A DNA stretch of 64,000 bases, taken from Acidobacteriota bacterium. Its GTDB lineage: Bacteria; Acidobacteriota; Thermoanaerobaculia; Multivoradales; Multivoraceae. The stretch spans positions 56,798 to 120,797 of the forward strand of contig JAPOXA010000007.1 of the NCBI GenBank assembly GCA_026707325.1. The letters are read 5' to 3'. Below are positions 61,670 through 64,000 of this stretch, piece after piece. The notes below the pieces were generated by a model. It ran no database searches. It saw nothing but the letters and a program-made list of their open reading frames with translations, and was not told where the DNA came from. Position 1 is the first letter of the stretch; each line of letters begins with the position of its first letter. A program made the position numbers and the translations under genes.

Positions 61670-62794
61670 GTGCCGCGTTTTCTGACAGCGGCCCTGGGCA
61701 TCCTGCTGGCCGGCATGACAGCACCGGCACCGGCCGCCGATCCGGAGTCCAACCCGGTGATCCGCATCGAGCGCTGGATCGAGGGCGGCGCCCGGGTCGA
61801 CTGGTCCCGCCAGGGCGAATGGCTGGCCTACGACAAGGCCGGAGCGGACGGTCGCTACGACGTCTACATCACCTCCACGGACCTCCTGGCCGAGCGCTGC
61901 CTGACGTGCGACATGTACGCGTTGCGCAAGGACAACGTGCTCAATCCGGTCTGGCACCCCACCGGAGAGCGGCTGATCGTCCAGGTCCAGAGGCATCCGA
62001 AGCGGCTCAAGTTCGTCGCCGACCCCCTGCAGCTCCTGACCCCCGACCGGGCCCTGCACGGCGAGTTCTACGACATCGACCGCCAGGGGAAGAGCTTCAC
62101 GATGCTGACCCGCTTCACCGCCAGCGGCACGGCGGCGCTCGACCCCCACTTCTCCTTCGACGGCGAGCGTCTGCTTTGGAGCGAGCGGATCAAGGCGCGC
62201 AAGGGGCGTTACGGCGCCTGGCAGCTTCGCAGTGCCCGGTTCCAGGTCAACCGAGTCGGCACCGCGCAGTTGAAGAAGATCAGGTCCCACGCCGCGCCCG
62301 CCGACGCGCTGATCGTGCCCCAGGGTTACACGCCCGACGACCGCGGCGCCCTGGTCGCGGGGAACCTGGAACCCGGGCAGCCGCCGGACGCGCTCGACCT
62401 CTACCGGCTGCGCTTCGACGGCGGCGAGCCCGAACGCCTCACCCACTCCCGCGGCGGCGCCGAGGAGTTCGCGCGCCTGTCGCCCGCGGGCCGCCACGTC
62501 GCCTTCACGTCCAACGCCGAGATCCGTGGCACGGAGCCCGACCAGACGGTGCCGCCCAGCGTCCGCCGCGAACTCTGGCTGATGGACGCGGACGGCTCGA
62601 ACAAGCGCCGGCTGACCTTCTTCAACGACCCGACCTCGGACCACAGCCTGGGCCACACCTACATCGGCGACCTGGCCTGGAGTCCAGGAGGCGACCAGAT
62701 TGCCCTCCACGTCCTCTGGGGCGGCAGCCGCAATGGTGACCGCCCGCGCGAAGCGCTCTACCGTATCCACCTCGACCCATCGTTCCGGCGCTGA
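61670..62794 (+). CDS. Exported TolB-like beta-propeller protein
   Basis: A 374-residue exported protein with signal peptide VPRFLTAALGILLAGMTAPA and repeated PD40/WD-like blades: RVDWSRQGEWLAYDKAGADG, LNPVWHPTGERLIVQVQRHP, DPHFSFDGERLLWSE, ARLSPAGRHVAFTSNAEIRG, LAWSPGGDQIALHVLWGG. No catalytic domain follows. The GTG at 61670, one base after the Rieske stop, sits just ahead of the signal peptide; the GTG at 61631 would overlap that gene by 38 bases. Role unknown. It may be co-transcribed with the sterol pair by position only. Confidence 0.75.
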   Translation: MPRFLTAALGILLAGMTAPAPAADPESNPVIRIERWIEGGARVDWSRQGEWLAYDKAGADGRYDVYITSTDLLAERCLTCDMYALRKDNVLNPVWHPTGERLIVQVQRHPKRLKFVADPLQLLTPDRALHGEFYDIDRQGKSFTMLTRFTASGTAALDPHFSFDGERLLWSERIKARKGRYGAWQLRSARFQVNRVGTAQLKKIRSHAAPADALIVPQGYTPDDRGALVAGNLEPGQPPDALDLYRLRFDGGEPERLTHSRGGAEEFARLSPAGRHVAFTSNAEIRGTEPDQTVPPSVRRELWLMDADGSNKRRLTFFNDPTSDHSLGHTYIGDLAWSPGGDQIALHVLWGGSRNGDRPREALYRIHLDPSFRR

Positions 62795-62835
62795 AGCCGC
62801 CGCAACCGATACCTACGCAAACCGAGGAAACCCGC

Positions 62836-64000
62836 ATGAGAACACGTTCCGGCTTGTTCACGGTCGTCCTTTCGCTGGCCCTCGTCCCGCAGGCCCGCCC
62901 CGCCGCGGCACAGGACGACCCCCACGTCTTCCGCGGCGCCCGGCTGCTGCCGATCACAGGGGAGCCGATCGACAACGGTGTCCTCGTCGTCCAGGGCGGC
63001 AGGATCACCGATGTCGGCGGTGCCGACACGCGCACGCCCCGCGGCGCCGTCGAGCACGACGTCAGCGGCAAGGTGCTGATGCCCGGGCTCGTCGACACCC
63101 ACTCCCACATCGGCTCGGTCTCCGGCGGCGACCGCTCCTCACCGCTGCATCCCGACGTGCGCAATCTCGACTCGATCGACATCGCCTCCGACAGCATCTG
63201 GCGTGCCCGCGCCGGCGGCATCACGACGGTCAACATCATGTCGGGATCGGGCCACCTCATGTCCGGGCAGACCGTCTACGTCAAGCTCCGCGACGGCGCC
63301 CGAACGATCGAGGACTGGCTCTTCTGCGACGATCCCCTGAACGGCATCTGCGGCGGCCTGAAGATGGCGAACGGCACGAACTCGATCGGCTCGCCGCCGT
63401 TCCCGGGCACCCGCGCCAAGTCCGCGGCCCTGGTCCGCAACCTCTACCACGAGGCTGTGGAGTACCGCGACAAGATGGCCGCCGCCGAGGCCGAGGGGAA
63501 CGCCGAAGGCGGCGACGGGCCGGCGAAGCGCGACCTGCGGATGGAGGCCCTGGTCGAGGTGCTCGACGGCAGGAGGATCGTCCAGCACCACACCCACCGC
63601 CACAACGACATCGCCACCGTCCTGCGACTCAAGGAGGAGTTCGGGTTCCGGGTCGTCGCCCAGCACGGGACCGAGTCCTGGAAGGTCGCCGAGGAACTCG
63701 CAGCCGCGGACGTGCCGGTGTCCATCACCTGGATCGACACGCCGGGCGGCAAGGAAGAGACGATGGGCTGGAACATGGAGATGGGAGCGATCCTGGAGCA
63801 GGCAGGCGTCGACGTCAGCTTCAACACGGACGACTCAGTGACCGATTCGCGCCTCCTCGCCCGGGGCGCCGCGATCGCGGTGCGCTACGGCATGTCGCGC
63901 GAGAAGGCGATCGAGGGGCTGACCCTCGCCCCGGCGCGGGCGCTCGGGCTCGAGGACCGGATCGGCTCGCTCGAGGCCGGCAAGGACGCCGACTTCGTCA
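62836..64000 (+). CDS. Secreted amidohydrolase, truncated by the window edge
   Basis: An open frame of 388 codons runs from ATG at 62836 off the right edge. Signal peptide MRTRSGLFTVVLSLALVPQA RPAAA, then an imidazolonepropionase-like amidohydrolase: GVLVVQGGRITDVGG, the metal motif MPGLVDTHSHIGSV (HxH, about residue 90), IVQHHTHRHNDIATVL, VVAQHGTESWKVAEEL, the catalytic Asp region SFNTDDSVTDSRL and the C-terminal ARALGLEDRIGSLEAGKDAD strand. Secreted members are frequent in organisms that hydrolyse peptides and cyclic amides; the substrate is unknown. Downstream of the propeller gene by 41 bases. Confidence 0.9.
   Translation, partial: MRTRSGLFTVVLSLALVPQARPAAAQDDPHVFRGARLLPITGEPIDNGVLVVQGGRITDVGGADTRTPRGAVEHDVSGKVLMPGLVDTHSHIGSVSGGDRSSPLHPDVRNLDSIDIASDSIWRARAGGITTVNIMSGSGHLMSGQTVYVKLRDGARTIEDWLFCDDPLNGICGGLKMANGTNSIGSPPFPGTRAKSAALVRNLYHEAVEYRDKMAAAEAEGNAEGGDGPAKRDLRMEALVEVLDGRRIVQHHTHRHNDIATVLRLKEEFGFRVVAQHGTESWKVAEELAAADVPVSITWIDTPGGKEETMGWNMEMGAILEQAGVDVSFNTDDSVTDSRLLARGAAIAVRYGMSREKAIEGLTLAPARALGLEDRIGSLEAGKDADFV

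Overview
The window is a GC-rich bacterial chromosome segment with densely packed genes, many GTG and TTG starts, and many one- to four-base overlaps between neighbours. I see no rRNA, tRNA, phage, transposase or CRISPR array. Type IV pilus minor pilins, an Oar-like outer-membrane receptor domain, tandem M20 peptidases, an M1 peptidase, a propeller protein and an amidohydrolase point to a Gram-negative, protein-scavenging organism. An Acidobacteriota-like lineage is my best guess. This is inference only, because no marker gene was compared.

Layout. 1-9165: ExbD/ExbB fragment, ruvC-yebC, folC, a purE-orf-rpiB operon, an acyl-CoA carboxylase beta subunit and a divergent TldD/PmbA protease pair. 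9291-18738: TPR protein, selA, then a minus-strand operon of two M20 peptidases, prepilin peptidase and minor pilins, ending in a PilX-like/PilY1-like fusion. 18816-26241: a YbhN-type flippase, then a minus-strand operon of solute-binding protein, HAMP sensor without output domain, MFS carrier and UbiA-family transferase, then biotin carboxylase and biotin carrier. 26238-35377: isoprenoid genes in two minus-strand operons (mevalonate kinase, decarboxylase, isopentenyl phosphate kinase, DtxR regulator; IPP isomerase, HMG-CoA reductase). They are separated by a degraded accessory stretch (29981-33063). 35469-47354: moaA, nudC, a TlpA-like thioredoxin, MBL hydrolase, Gfo/Idh/MocA protein, adenosine deaminase-like protein, DUF2277, an MT-A70 methyltransferase, M1 peptidase, aquaporin, glutathione-dependent formaldehyde dehydrogenase and infC. 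47516-58002: ku and ligD, an in-frame MFS/TonB-receptor fusion, gamma-glutamyltransferase and a YbdK-type ligase. 58229-64000: a VanZ-like protein, a sterol C-24 methyltransferase-like protein and a Rieske oxygenase, followed by a propeller protein and a truncated amidohydrolase.

How it fits together. The isoprenoid genes lack a phosphomevalonate kinase but contain isopentenyl phosphate kinase. This suggests the alternative mevalonate route through isopentenyl phosphate. With the sterol methyltransferase/Rieske pair at the right end, the genome may make or remodel sterols, a rare trait in bacteria.

Two repeat families lie between genes. One is a roughly 185-bp palindromic-ended MITE-like element (two copies, 35469-35655 and 58013-58192). 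The other is a modular set of small GC-rich hairpins found at six gene 3' ends, two of which appear to be read into the next coding sequence.
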